From an uncultured Tropicimonas sp. (GTDB lineage: Bacteria > Pseudomonadota > Alphaproteobacteria > Rhodobacterales > Rhodobacteraceae): a stretch of 64,000 nucleotides of DNA. Position 1 is the stretch's first letter. The number at the start of each line of letters is the position of its first letter. The stretch lies in NCBI GenBank assembly GCA_947495685.1, contig CANLZY010000027.1, positions 1-64,000 on the forward strand, read 5' to 3'. The notes under the pieces are model-generated. The model did no database searches and was not told the DNA's origin. It was given only the letters and a program-made list of their open reading frames with translations. Position numbers and translations under genes: made by a program. Shown here one piece after another: positions 47,753 to 56,077 of the stretch.

Positions 47753-49647
47753 TTTTATATGACGACGGACATTTCTCAATCCCGGTCCGGACGGCGATGA
47801 AGAACGCCACCTCAACAGCGTGATCGGTGGCCTGGGGGCTCCCCGAAGCAAGCTTGAAGGCTTTTACGAGGCCAGCAATGGCATCTTGGTATCGTTTTAC
47901 AGACGGGCCGTCATCTTTGGCGTTCTTGGCCAAAATGAACTCGATGGCTGGCGGCAGGATTCTAAGACGGTCCTTTGCGCTGCCATTGATCGCGTCCGAG
48001 TAATCGAATCCAAAGAACTGCTGGCGGGATACGTCCAGCGCATCCAGAAACGCCCCCACGGCTTCAGCTTCATTGATGCCGGTCTGATCCTGATCTGATT
48101 GGGAGTAATGGGCCAGCGCGCATTTCAACTCGGCGGCAATGCCGATGTTGTCGAAGACAAGGCCGGCAGGCTTGCCCTTGAACACCCGGTTAACGCGGGC
48201 GATTGCCTGCATCAGGCCATGCCCCTTCATCGGTTTGTCGACATGGAGCGTATGCATGCAGGGCGCATCGAATCCGGTCAGCCACATGTCGCGGACAATG
48301 ACCAGCTTCAGCGAGTCCTTAGGGTTCTTGTCGCGGTTGCGGATCGCCTCTTGGCGGGATTTGGCCCGGATGTGAGGCTGCATGTTGGCAGGGTCGGCCG
48401 CATTGCCGGTCATCACCACCTTCACAGCCCCAGTGTCATCAGTCTCACCGTGCCAATCTGGCCGAGCCGCGACAATCCGATTAAAGACCTCGGCGCAGAT
48501 GCAGCGGCTCATACAGACAATCATGGCCTTGCCGTCGATCACCTCGATCCGGGCATCGAAATGCTCCAGTATATCTTCCACGACCGTATCGAGACGCTTA
48601 TCTGCCCCCACCAGGGTTTCAACCTGCGACCACTTGCGGGCAATGGCCGGGGCCTCGGTTTCTTCCAGGCCTTCCGTCGCCTCGTCGAACTCGTCGTCGA
48701 TGTGATCAGCCAGGTCCTCATCGAGTTCGACTTTGGCAACTCGCGCCTCGTAATAGATAGGCACCGTGGCGCCATCCTCGACCGCCTGGGCGATGTCGTA
48801 GATGTCGATGTAGTCGCCGAAGACACCGCGGGTATTAGCCCCAACCAGATCCACCGGCGTGCCTGTAAAGGCCACATAGACAGCGTTCGGAAGGGCCTGG
48901 CGCAGTTGGTAGGCGAGGCCATAGCGAATGTCGCCATCCTTGGTCATCTTGGCGTCGAACCCGCATTGGGTGCGGTGGGCCTCCTCGACCATCACGATTA
49001 CATTCGAGCGATCTGTGATCTCCGGGAACACCCCACCAACCTCTGGGCGGAACTTCTGGATGGTCGAGAAAACGACGCCGCCGACCTCGCGATCCAGCAG
49101 GGTTTTCGCGTCCTCGATGTTCTCGGCCTGAACAGGCTCCTCTCCCAGGATATCCTTGCAGCGGGCGAAGGTGGCGAACAGCTGGTTGTCCAGATCGTTG
49201 CGGTCGGTCAGCACCAGGAGTGTCGGGTTCTCAAGCCCCGGATGATGCATCACCCGGCCGGCAAGGAAGGTCATCAACAGCGACTTTTCCGACCCTTGCG
49301 TGTGCCAGATCACACCGCCCTTGCCATCGCCCCCGCGGGCCTCCGCAATCGCGCCCATGGCCTTGCTGACGGCAAAGAACTGATGATAGCCAGCGACCTT
49401 CTTTATCGGGCCACTGCCCTCATCCTCGAAAATGACGAACCAGCGCAGCAGGTCCAGCAGCACCTTGCGGTTCAGCAAGCCCTTGGCCAGCGTCTCCAGC
49501 GCCAGGTCCGAACCCGCCGGCACCATTGTGCTCCCGTCAATGGAGCGCCAGGTCATGTAGCGGTCGAGATTGGCCGAGAGCGAGCCATAGCGCGCGGTGA
49601 ACCCGTCGCTGATGACATTCAGTAGGGTTGTTCGGAACAGGTCGGGG
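47753..49647 (-). pseudogene. hsdR: Type I restriction HsdR, middle piece (helicase motor)
   Basis: Between the two IS elements. It begins DLFRTTLLNVISDGFTARYG and carries the translocase motor: Walker A reads VIWHTQGSEKSLLM (Gly of GSGKS replaced by Glu), DEAH box reads VMVEEAHRTQ, and motif III VAFTGTP. The chain ends IEKCPSSYK at the IS. The altered Walker A suggests the motor was already impaired. Joining to the N-terminal piece after deleting IS B and one GGGG copy is in frame (TDIP/DLFR). Confidence 0.85.
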
Positions 49648-49681
49648 TGGAGTGCCCCCGTCGAGTGGTCCGGGTTGATTG

Positions 49682-50566
49682 TTAGTGCATGGTCGGCCTC
49701 TGGTCCATTGGGACGATGCTTTCTGGCGCCGGTGGTCGGTAGCCCAAGGCACTGTGTGGCCTGACGGTGTTGTAGTGGCGCCGCCACCTTTCGATCAGGA
49801 TTTGCGCTTCACGTAACGTGTAGAACACCTCTCCGTTCAGAAGTTCGTCTCGGAAACGGGAGTTGAAGCTTTCGCAATATCCGTTCTCCCACGGTGAGCC
49901 AGGCGCGATGAACGCCGTCTTCGCGCCGACGGCACCGATCCAGGCGCGCACCTTTTGGGCAATGAATTCCGCGCCATTGTCGGACCTTATGAACTCGGGC
50001 GGCCCGCGCAGGATGAAGAGATCGGTCAGGGCATCGACCACGTCGACCGAATTGAGTTTGCGTTTGACCCGTATCGCCAGGGCCTCCTTGGTAAACTCGT
50101 CGATGATGTTGAGCGTCCGGTAAACACGTCCATCGTGGGTTCGATCCTGAACGAAGTCGTAGGACCAGACGTGATTTGGGCGTTCGGGACGCAGCCGGAC
50201 GCATGAGCCATCGTTCAGCCAAAGCCGACCCTTCTTTGCCTGTTTCTGTGGAACCTTCAGCCCTTCTCGTCGCCAGATCCGCTCGACGCGCTTGTGGTTC
50301 ACATGCCAGCCGCTGTTGTTCAGCATCCCGGTGATCATGCGATATCCGTAGCGCCCGAACTCTCGCGTCAGCTCGATGATATCCTCGGTCAGCCGCTCCT
50401 CATCTGGCAAGCCGCAAGGGACCTTGCGCTGCGTGGAGCGATGCTGCCCGAGGATGCGGCAGGCCCGGCGCTCTGAAACGCCAAGGGTCTGCCGCACATG
50501 ATCAATACACCGACGGCGACGGGAAGGGCTTAGGGGCTCCGCCCGTTCAGGCCTGAAACGGTCCAC
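49682..50566 (-). CDS. IS3-family transposase OrfB (element B)
   Basis: 294 aa from GTG 50566, overlapping orfA by 37 bp. DDE catalytic residues are in place: NHVWSYDFVQDRTHDG (D), EFIRSDNGAEFIA (D), and PWENGYCESFNSRF (E). The N-terminal ARRRR-like segment and YYGYRMI-like region are normal for the IS407 group. May be active. Confidence 0.88.
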   Translation of the reverse strand: MDRFRPERAEPLSPSRRRRCIDHVRQTLGVSERRACRILGQHRSTQRKVPCGLPDEERLTEDIIELTREFGRYGYRMITGMLNNSGWHVNHKRVERIWRREGLKVPQKQAKKGRLWLNDGSCVRLRPERPNHVWSYDFVQDRTHDGRVYRTLNIIDEFTKEALAIRVKRKLNSVDVVDALTDLFILRGPPEFIRSDNGAEFIAQKVRAWIGAVGAKTAFIAPGSPWENGYCESFNSRFRDELLNGEVFYTLREAQILIERWRRHYNTVRPHSALGYRPPAPESIVPMDQRPTMH

Positions 50567-50862
50567 AGGACCGTTTCCAAGACGGCCCTCACTCCCCGTG
50601 CAGCCTCGGCCAATACCATCTTGTCCAGCGTCAGATCAGATACCGCACGCCTGAGCCGTTGGTTCTCCGTCTCCAACTGCTTCAGGCGCTTCAGTTGATC
50701 CCGGCTCATGCCGCCATACTCCTTGCGCCACCGGTAATAGGTCTGCTGCGTCACGCCGATCTGTCGAACCGCATCGGCAACCGAGTTGCCCTGACCTTGC
50801 AGAACTTCAACCTGCCGCAGCTTCAGCACGATCTCTTCGGGTTTGTCTCGCCTTCCAGCCAT
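50530..50862 (-). CDS. IS3-family transposase OrfA (element B)
   Basis: 110 aa from ATG 50862 (AGGAGGACC upstream). The helix-turn-helix reads VADAVRQIGVTQQTYYRWRK, followed by a coiled coil (LKQLETENQRLRRAVSDL). After LAEAARG the usual short end is replaced by VRAVLETVLWTVSGLNGRSP, encoded by a stretch with perfect palindrome GAAACGGTCC/GGACCGTTTC (50555-50577). That hairpin sits at the orfA-orfB overlap and might act in frameshifting. Confidence 0.82.
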   Translation of the reverse strand: MAGRRDKPEEIVLKLRQVEVLQGQGNSVADAVRQIGVTQQTYYRWRKEYGGMSRDQLKRLKQLETENQRLRRAVSDLTLDKMVLAEAARGVRAVLETVLWTVSGLNGRSP

Positions 50863-50930
50863 CGCTTGGTCCTCCTGAAAACGGGATAAATATATCCCAG
50901 TTGGTGGACCACTTCAGTGGGGGCACTCCA

Positions 50931-51431
50931 GGGGATATCTGTCTTGTAGGTCTCGATCTGGTTGAAGGCGGCGTCGATATACTTGCCCTCGGTGCCCTTC
51001 AACTCGATCACCACCAGTGGTATCCCGTTCAGGAAGACAACCACATCGGGGATGCGCGGGGTCTGGCCCACCACGTCATACTGGTTGATCGCGCGCCAGT
51101 CGTTGTGCCGGTCTTCCCAGTCGATAAGCCGGACAACGGCGTTTTGCTCCTCGCCATCCTCGACAAAGCTTGCCTTGATCCCGTCCACCATCAGGCGATG
51201 GACGCGGCGGTTTTCCTGCACCGTATCGGTGGTGAACTGGATATCCAGAACCTTTTTCGAGGCATCGACCAGGACTCGGTCCGGCAGGTCCAGGTTGATG
51301 GCACGCAGGGCGTCCAGCAACACCGGCTCCAGAATCGTTTCGTGATAGCTGCCGCGCAGGGCGGGTTTGAGATCTGGCGTGGTCTCGGCACCGTGCATCA
51401 GCGTGCAGCCAAGCTCGGCAAGCTCTTCCAT
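50931..51431 (-). pseudogene. hsdR: Type I restriction HsdR, N-terminal piece
   Basis: From ATG 51431 it reads MEELAELGCTLMHGAE, SYHETILEPVLLDALRAI, VRLIDWEDRHNDWRAINQYD and RIPDVVVFLNGIPLVVIELK. The last contains the PD-(D/E)xK nuclease core (PD, then E-x-K) that cuts DNA. It stops at the IS B end after IETYKTDIP. The first 10-20 residues of a normal HsdR may be missing, as the piece follows hsdS directly by an apparent deletion. Confidence 0.85.
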
Positions 51432-52557
51432 CAGGAAACGCTTCGAGGTCTTTCCGGGTGATGTGTCCAAGGCCAGTGGTTTGGTTGTTGCGTGCAATCT
51501 CGGCCATTTCAGGTTTGAAATATCGGAGCGCACAGAACATTGCCGCACCACTCATACGGCCGTTTTCTCTTACAGCGAAGATGTGTTGGTTCAGCCATCC
51601 ATCAGCAAGAGGCCAGACGAATGCATCAATCGAGGTGTCGGGGTTCCCGGACCAAGAAAAGAGCAATTCCCCTCGGGCGATCCGGTAGCGCTCGCCCAAA
51701 TCGGTAGCCGTGAACTTCATATTGCCCGTGATCCCGGCCTTCAACTCTGCGATCTTGACGACTGGGAGCGCGTCCGGATCGGTGGAAAAGTGCATATTCT
51801 TGTATGCGGCACCATTCACTCAATGGGCTTGGTCAATGAACGGCTCAGCAGACCACCCCTCCGGCAAGCCATCCTCTCCGAATCTGTCGGGGAAGAGGGC
51901 GGCGGTGGCGGGGTCCATGTGGGCGGGGGAGCGGCCCTGGGCCTTGGCGTGGACAGGGTCGAAATCGACAAACCACGAGCGAAACAACGCCCGCGCCATC
52001 TCCTCCAACACCGCCGCCGTCTTGCGGTTCACCTCGATCTTGTCATCCAGCGCCCCCAACACCTCCGCGATCTCGCGTTGTTCTTTGATTGGGGGCAATG
52101 AGATCTTCAAGAACATTTGGTCCCTGAGGCTCAAATTTGGTGCCATGTCCGTTTGAAAAGCGAACCCGAACAACTGGCTTTGAAACTCGTAGCTCTTTGA
52201 CCAATAGTGCAAGAACCTTGGCGATATTTTGTTGTGGTCCAGCGAGCGTCAATAGGACAGGTGTGGTGAGTAAACCGAGCCCTCCACGTTCGAATGAACA
52301 TAGCCGACCCTACCGGTGCGGTTGCCCTTCGTTGTGATGACCGTGTCACCTTTCTGTGCGACTTTATCTCCAAACCCAGATTTCGGCAGGCGCGAGAAGA
52401 GGTCAGGGGCGCTGATGTCGAACCCACTGTCCTGCAAATATGCGCCTCGTAGGAACACAGGCCCATCACCGCCGAGCTCGCTGTTTTTTGCTCGGTATCC
52501 GTCGCTTACGCGGAGTAGACTTGCATCAATCAAATCTTGGAAAGTAGGCGCTTTCAT
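51432..52557 (-). pseudogene. hsdS: Type I RM specificity subunit HsdS, two nonsense codons, C-terminal end deleted
   Basis: From ATG 52557 (overlapping hsdM by ATGA). TRD1 starts [23 protein letters not shown] 52249-52251 replaces an expected Trp. The central conserved repeat follows (PPIKEQREIAEVLGALDDKI; FRSWFVDFDPVHAKAQGR). TGA 51820-51822 again replaces a likely Trp, then TRD2 runs VNGAAYKNMHFSTDPDALPV to GLGHITRKDLEAF. The distal conserved repeat is missing and the text runs into the hsdR start. Inactive. Confidence 0.82.
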
Positions 52558-54041
52558 CCCAACGCCCCCAACCGCGCCTCGATCTCAGCCTCCAACCGCC
52601 GACCTCTGGCGAAATGCCCGCGCAACTCGCCCATCAGACGGTCGAATTTCTCCTCGAAGGGTTCACCGTCATCTTCGGCCGCACCTGTACCGACATAGCG
52701 ACCCGGGGTCAGGACGAAATTGTGTTTGGCGATCTCTTCCAGCGAGGCAGATTTGCAGAAGCCCGGCACGTCCTCATAGCTGCCTGCAACCGGCTCCCCG
52801 CGCCAGGCGTGATAGGCGGTGGCGATCTTAGTGACCTCTGCCTCCGACAATTCCTTCTGCTTGCGGCTGCCCGGCACCAGCGCGCCCATCTTTCGCGCGT
52901 CGATGAACAGCACCTCGCCGCGCCGGTCGCGAAGCTTGGCATCCCTGGCGATGCCGTTGGATCTGTCCTTGGCCATGATCCACAGGCAGGCCGGGATCTG
53001 GGTGCCGTAGAACAGCTGCCCCGGCAAGGCCATCATGGCGTCTACCGCGTCGCCCTCGACCAGCGCGCGGCGAATGTCGCCCTCACCGCTGTCATTGAGG
53101 ACATCGACCCGTTCGCCATGACCACCCCGCCGATGCCGGAGGCCGAGAGGTGATGATGGATATGATGGATCCAGCCGAAGTTCGCATTGCCCACTGGCGG
53201 CGCGCCGAACTTCCACCGCGTATCCTCGCGCAGCAACTCGCCCGACCAATCCGAGATATTGAAGGGCGGGTTGGCGAGGATGTGGTCGAACCGCTCATCC
53301 GGGAAGGTATCCTTGACCAGCGTGCCTTCGGAGTTCCAGCGGATGTCGGCAAAGATGCCGCGGATCGCGAGGTTCATGCGCGCCAGGCCAAAGGTGGTGT
53401 GGTTGCGCCCCTGCCCATAGATGGCGATGTCGTTGCGCTGGCCGGAATGCGCGTCGATGAACCTCTCGGACTGCACGAAGAAACCACCGGTGCCGCAGCA
53501 AGGGTCATAGACGCGGCCCTTGGTCGGTTCGATCATCTCGATCAGCGTGTCGACCACGGATTTCGGGGTATAGAACTCGCCGATGCAATACTCGTAGATG
53601 CGCCCGATCAGGTCGAAGTCGTCGCGGCTGCCCTCAAGCCTGATATTGGTGAAGAGGTTGATGAGGCCGCTGAGCATCGCCTTGTCGAGGCTTTCCTTGC
53701 CGAAGACCTTAGGAAGCGCGCCTTTCGGGGTCGGGTTCTCGGTCTCGATCTCGCGCATGGCCTTGTCGATCATCACGCCAACCTCGGGGTCCTTGGCGTT
53801 CTTCGAGATGAAGGACCAGCGCGCCTTTTCCGGCACCCAGAAGATGTTCTCGGCGAGGTATTCGTCGCGATCCTCGGCATCCGAGTATTCGTCGGCGGTC
53901 AGCTGGTCATGCAGGCGCTGGAAGGCAACCGAAACATACCGCAGGAACGGAAGGCCAAGGGCGATGTGCTTGTATTCGCCAGCGTCCATCGAGCCGCGCA
54001 TCTTGTCTGCTGCGGCAAAGAGGTTTTTTTTCGATGCTCAT
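52554..54041 (-). pseudogene. hsdM: Type I RM methyltransferase HsdM, two frameshifts
   Basis: The original start is ATG 54041 with CAAGGAACAG upstream and codons SIE; an A8 run (54024-54031) adds one base compared with the frame that continues NLFAAADKMRGSMDAGEY. The methylase core is sound: DPCCGTGGFFVQ (SAM motif) and [12 protein letters not shown] (NPPF). Near 53095-53100 a single missing base after ANGSMSS shifts into [20 protein letters not shown], continuing to LGALG at 52554. HsdM methylates host DNA. Confidence 0.85.
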
Positions 54042-54718
54042 ACTGTTCCTTGGTGTCATTTCTGTCATTGGAGACGGCTGCGAAACCGGATTCTGAAAAA
54101 CAGTTCTCGGGTTATTTGGGCGTCACCGTAACAACTTGCCTGCTTTCGACAATCCGCCAATGGCGATCAGCTATAGCCAATCAGATCAAGGGGGTAGATC
54201 TTCCCTTTCGCGAGCCCCAAACGCATCGCTGGTGTCTGATTGCCATTCTCCCGCAGCGCCAGCATGTAGTTGTAGTAGAACCGAAGGATCTGGACCATTT
54301 TCGGCACCATGGCTGGATTATAGTAGGAATAGGCGTGCCAGATGCGTTGGTCATTCGATGCTGTCGGGATCCCGCGCTCAAACCCTGCGACACGGCGGCG
54401 AGCGAAGTTGAAGTAGGCATCGACCGGGTGAATGTTGGCATTTGCAAAGAACCTGGCCAAGCCGTCCCACCCCATGTCATTCAGATCGGTTTTTAATCTG
54501 ATGGTCTTGAGGGGCTCTGCCTTGGTATGGAATGGCCATGGAACCCCTTTGTTCGCCAGATGTTCGGCTCTGTCTTCGGGTGACCATTCTCGAAAGTGTT
54601 TCCACAACATGATCAGCGTGATGGTTTGGAAATCGCTCAAGTAAGGAAAGTCTTGCTTTACCCGGTCCATGTTCTCGGCTTCGGCCGCTATGGCATTTTC
54701 AAGGAGTTGGCGTCCTTC

Positions 54719-54748
54719 TGCAGCCAGTTGCAGCCAGTTGCAGCCGGT
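54719..54748. repeat. Tandem repeat, 10-bp unit x3
   Basis: TGCAGCCAGT, TGCAGCCAGT, TGCAGCCGGT. Ten is not a multiple of three, so each gain or loss changes the reading frame of transposase copy 2. Confidence 0.9.
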
Positions 54749-55895
54749 CGTCATTGATCAATCCCTTTTTGAAGCTGATCTCGGCAACATTTACTTTGCT
54801 GGACCGGATCAGATCAACATTCAGGGAGCATACGGCGGCGGCAAGGCCTGCTTCGTTATCAAGACAATAATTGGCGCGCCTGAACTGTTTGCCGATGAGC
54901 TTTTTCACCTGCATCATGTGGGCGAACTTGAATGCATCTCCACGCACTCGGCAGCCATCTCCGGGGAAGCGTAACTTGCCGACGACCGCGAGATCATCTT
55001 CCGAGATCAGGTTGCCCTGAGAGCACACCAGGGAGTCGTCATACTCCGAGGTTGCCCAGAGGCGCGCGTTCTTGCGCATTGAGCGCGGCAAAGCGAAGTC
55101 ACCGCATTGGGTCACCGCACCCTCAAGATCTTCGGGCGCAATCGACTTGTCATAGTCCACGGTTGCAGCAACGACGAACTGGGAAAACTTGTGAACCGTC
55201 GCCATGTGCAGAAACGGGATCGTGCCGCGCTTTTTCTTGACCGGCCAGTTCACAAGGATTGTCTGGATGTCAGTGGCAAAGAAGGCACTTCGGTCGCTGA
55301 AGCAGTCGGCCAGCCTCTGCTCGCGCTCGTTCGAAAACGCAACGGCTTGTCGATAGAGAAAGTCGATCTTGACATGGATCTGCTTGATGCTGACGTCGTG
55401 GATTTCGCAGATCCGGCTTAGCGGCACCTTATTGACCAACGATTTCAAGATCGCTCCGATGTCATCGGTCTGCTTGTGGCGCTTGGTTGGCTTTCCTATC
55501 GAGAATGTCTTCCGACATGTTTTGCACTGATATCGAGGATCCCCTTTGGCGGTCTTGCCGAACAGAGAGTAGGAACTCGGCCTCAGAAAGACGGAAACGC
55601 CATGACTGGAACAGGCGGGGTTTCCTCAGTGTTTTCCGTTTGTTCGCCTATTCGCACGCCGCAGCCTGGAATACTCTTCTGCGACAGCGCGGTTCGATTT
55701 CACGACGTTCGACACGCCGCATGACGGGCAGGCGTATGTGCGATCTTCCCCAGAACCCGTGGCTTTTCCTCGTGTCGGATCGCTCTTCTTTCCTCGACCA
55801 TCGATCGGATCCGGAAATACACCGAAGCGATCACAACGAGGGTTCCGGCAGAAGTTGATCGAAAATCCACCTGGGGTTGAGGGTAGCCTTCTCCG

Positions 55896-55927
55896 CTCAA
55901 CCCTCGAAGATTTCTTCGAGGGTTGAG
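55896..55927. repeat. Perfect 15-bp palindrome in transposase copy 2
   Basis: CTCAACCCTCGAAGA and its complement TCTTCGAGGGTTGAG flank TT. It lies in the N-terminal coding part of copy 2; copy 1 lacks it. Confidence 0.9.
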
Positions 55928-55970
55928 TGCCCACAACTTCCGGTTGTCTGCCCGCCAACTCATTGCTTTC

Positions 55971-56057
55971 AAAAGAGACGCCCCGCCAGAATACTGACAG
56001 GGCGCATCACTTTCAACATTTATGGCATGGGCTGGCTCTTTCGAGCAGAGGCCTTTT
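55971..56057 (-). ncRNA. Hairpin-box-hairpin element Y with terminator (right end of island 2; rpoC 3' end)
   Basis: On the minus strand AAAAGGCC (56050-56057) is followed by hairpin GCTC-GAAA-GAGC (56035-56046), the box ending AAATGTTGAAA (56011-56034), then stem CGCCCTGTCAG-TATT-CTGGCGGGGCG (55979-56004) and TCTCTTTT. It begins 20 bp after the rpoC stop, so it must also terminate rpoC. 28 bases match element X in inverted orientation. Confidence 0.65.
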
Positions 56058-56077
56058 CTGTTGGTTTCGGTCCGCGA

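Larger units (their letters stand above)
49648..50930 (-). mobile_element. IS3-family (IS407-like) element B, in hsdR
   Basis: 1283 bp with inverted ends TGGAGTGCCCCC at 49648 (plus) and at 50930 (minus), followed on both sides by a similar GA-GTGGTCC tract. The 4-bp flanks 49644-49647 and 50931-50934 are both GGGG, a clean target duplication. It holds orfA and an intact-looking orfB. It looks like a recent insertion. Confidence 0.85.
54167..55958 (-). pseudogene. Zinc-ribbon DDE-like transposase, copy 2, nonsense and tandem-repeat frameshift
   Basis: About 597 codons. Ribbons: FCRNPRCDRFGVFPDPI, YACPSCG, a TGA at 55626-55628 where a Cys is expected (KH-stop-GNPACSSHG), then YQCKTCRKTFSIGKPTKRH. 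The catalytic-like core has ATDIQTILVNWP and YCLDNEAGLAA. A 10-bp unit (TGCAGCCAGT) present three times at 54719-54748 shifts the frame; with two units the frame would read DRLQLAAEGRQLLEN. The end is ILRFYYNYMLALRENG and TPAMRLGLAKG. Start (TTG 55958) uncertain. Confidence 0.72.

Noticed and set aside
45384-56065. Target-site duplication flanking island 2
   Set aside because: Bases outside X (GGAAGCAA) and Y (CTGTTGGT) do not match.
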